A stretch of DNA of 64,000 nt from Bradyrhizobium roseum (GTDB taxonomy: Bacteria; Pseudomonadota; Alphaproteobacteria; Rhizobiales; Xanthobacteraceae), in assembly GCF_030413175.1 (NCBI RefSeq), contig NZ_CP129212.1:744001-808000 (forward strand), written 5' to 3'. Under the pieces are notes generated by a model that saw only the letters and a program-made list of their open reading frames with translations, was not told where the DNA came from and did no database searches. Both the position numbers and the translations under genes were made by a program. Positions 63,127 through 64,000 of the stretch are shown one piece after another (positions within the stretch are counted from its first letter, which is position 1; each line of letters opens with the position of its first letter).

Positions 63127-64000
63127 TCAGCGTTCGTCGATTTGATAGGCGGATATGCGGTCGATCTCGAAGGCGACGGTCGCGGGCGACAGGCCGTCGA
63201 CGAATCCCACGCCCTCGAACGTCTTCGAACCCATTGCGAGATTGACGATCATGTACATCGGATCGATGAAGCCGACGGGAACCTTGATCTCGGATACCGG
63301 TCGACGATCGATGAAATAGGTGATGCGGTCCGGCTGCCACAACGCGCCGTAATTGTGGAAGGCGGTCGGCGCGTCCGGAACCCGGAAGTCGAAGCCGCAG
63401 CGCTCCACGCGCTGCGTTTCCGGGATGCGCCAGTGCGTCGTCATCGCGATGTCGCCCGGCCGCTGCCCGCGGCCTTCCATGATATCGACTTCGGGCGGCC
63501 AGCCGCCATTATCGGCGAGCATCCAGAACGCCGGCCACACGCCGATGCCGACCGGTATCCTGGCGCGGATTTCGAAGTATCCGTACTTCTGGGAAAACCG
63601 GCCCTGTGTCGTCAGGATTCCCGAGATATATTCATTGTCGAACAGCAAGGTTTTCAGCGCCGCGGGGGTGCGGCTGGCGACGATCGAGAGAACACCGTCC
63701 TTGACCTTGAACGGGTCGAGTCCGAGCGGCGTTGTTTCCCGTCCGCCATAGCGCGGGTCGACATAGATCTGCTGCTCGCCGTTCCAGTTGGTCTTGCGCC
63801 TGAAGTCAGAGCCGTCGCCGCCCCAATAACGCGCTTCCGGCCAGGCCGGGCCGCCAGCGTAATGCGGGGCCCATCTGTTGTCCAACAGGGGATGGGTGTC
63901 GAAATCGTCGTTGAAGGTTCGGTGCAGCGATACCGAAGCCAGCGAGGCGGGCTCTGGCGCTTCGATGCGGCGGCATTTCTCGCCGAGGATGGTGGTCGCG
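63127..64000 (-). CDS. Family 16 glycoside hydrolase (5' partial)
   Basis: A GH16 beta-glucanase-type enzyme open to the right window edge. The catalytic signature E-V-D-I-M-E is visible in GWPPEVDIMEGRGQ, with two Glu (nucleophile and acid/base) flanking the Asp. Also visible are RTFNDDFDTHPLLDNRW (start of the jelly-roll), GYFEIRARIPVGIGVWPAFWML and the C-terminal VAFEIDRISAYQI. The N-terminus is missing; a TTG within the visible frame is not a real start. It probably cleaves beta-1,3/1,4-glucan or a cell-surface polysaccharide, followed by the GH1 enzyme. Confidence 0.93.
   Translation of the reverse strand, partial: ATTILGEKCRRIEAPEPASLASVSLHRTFNDDFDTHPLLDNRWAPHYAGGPAWPEARYWGGDGSDFRRKTNWNGEQQIYVDPRYGGRETTPLGLDPFKVKDGVLSIVASRTPAALKTLLFDNEYISGILTTQGRFSQKYGYFEIRARIPVGIGVWPAFWMLADNGGWPPEVDIMEGRGQRPGDIAMTTHWRIPETQRVERCGFDFRVPDAPTAFHNYGALWQPDRITYFIDRRPVSEIKVPVGFIDPMYMIVNLAMGSKTFEGVGFVDGLSPATVAFEIDRISAYQIDER

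Overview
The window is high-GC alphaproteobacterial chromosome, most probably Bradyrhizobium or a close relative in the Nitrobacteraceae. Supporting signs are an ALAS-type HemA with a FixK/FNR box upstream, an F0 ATP synthase operon (atpI-B-E-b'-b) separate from F1, the ctaC-D-B-(small ORF)-G-E oxidase cluster, a plant-type GshA, LuxR/OmpR regulators, invasion-associated locus B and Omp25-like proteins, and rhizobial palindromic intergenic repeats. I see no rRNA, tRNA, CRISPR array, insertion sequence, prophage or plasmid origin. Base composition is even, so this reads as core genome with a few lineage-specific small genes.

Layout. 1-6.2 kb: partial sterol desaturase, two small secreted proteins, an OmpR-type two-component pair, a TIGR02186/TauE pair and a ClpP-fold membrane protein. 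6.3-9.7 kb: one large PodJ-like Sel1-repeat polarity protein. 9.9-16.7 kb: a PadR regulator divergent from an NTF2-like protein, followed by a beta-oxidation set (acyl-CoA dehydrogenase, thiolase, FadB). 16.7-22.3 kb: PilZ protein, glutathione transferase divergent from a MarR regulator, GshA, and a PAN-domain protein with a thioredoxin/CcdA pair. 22.3-25.8 kb: nucleotidyltransferase, LepB, TldD, IalB. 26.3-33.1 kb: cytochrome aa3 oxidase and its assembly factors through SURF1. 33.1-36.8 kb: NarL-type two-component pair and small secreted proteins. 37-42.5 kb: LolC-like permease, ThrC, M16 peptidase, GNAT, exported protein. 42.6-45.2 kb: F0 ATP synthase. 45.4-50 kb: isomerase, YjbQ, MHS transporter, LuxR regulator. 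50.2-55.2 kb: a 1,169-residue transporter-linked hybrid kinase and HemA. 55.3-64 kb: three mini-genes, MBL hydrolase, chemoreceptor, outer-membrane protein, HTH protein and a GH1/GH16 glycosidase pair.

Together the genes cover aerobic respiration (oxidase, ATP synthase, heme synthesis), fatty-acid oxidation, thiol/redox defence (GshA, GST, thioredoxin/CcdA), envelope maintenance (LepB, TldD, LolC, OMP) and a dense set of signalling proteins: three kinase/regulator sets, one chemoreceptor, one PilZ protein, and PadR, MarR and HTH regulators.

I did not find a clearly new multi-gene system. The most testable new items are four dyad or direct-repeat operator candidates between divergent genes, a His/Gly-rich repeat mini-protein beside a two-component system, a LolC-like permease without its ATPase, and a Tat-exported GH1 enzyme with an altered acid/base motif next to a GH16 gene. 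All family names come from motif reading, not database searches.
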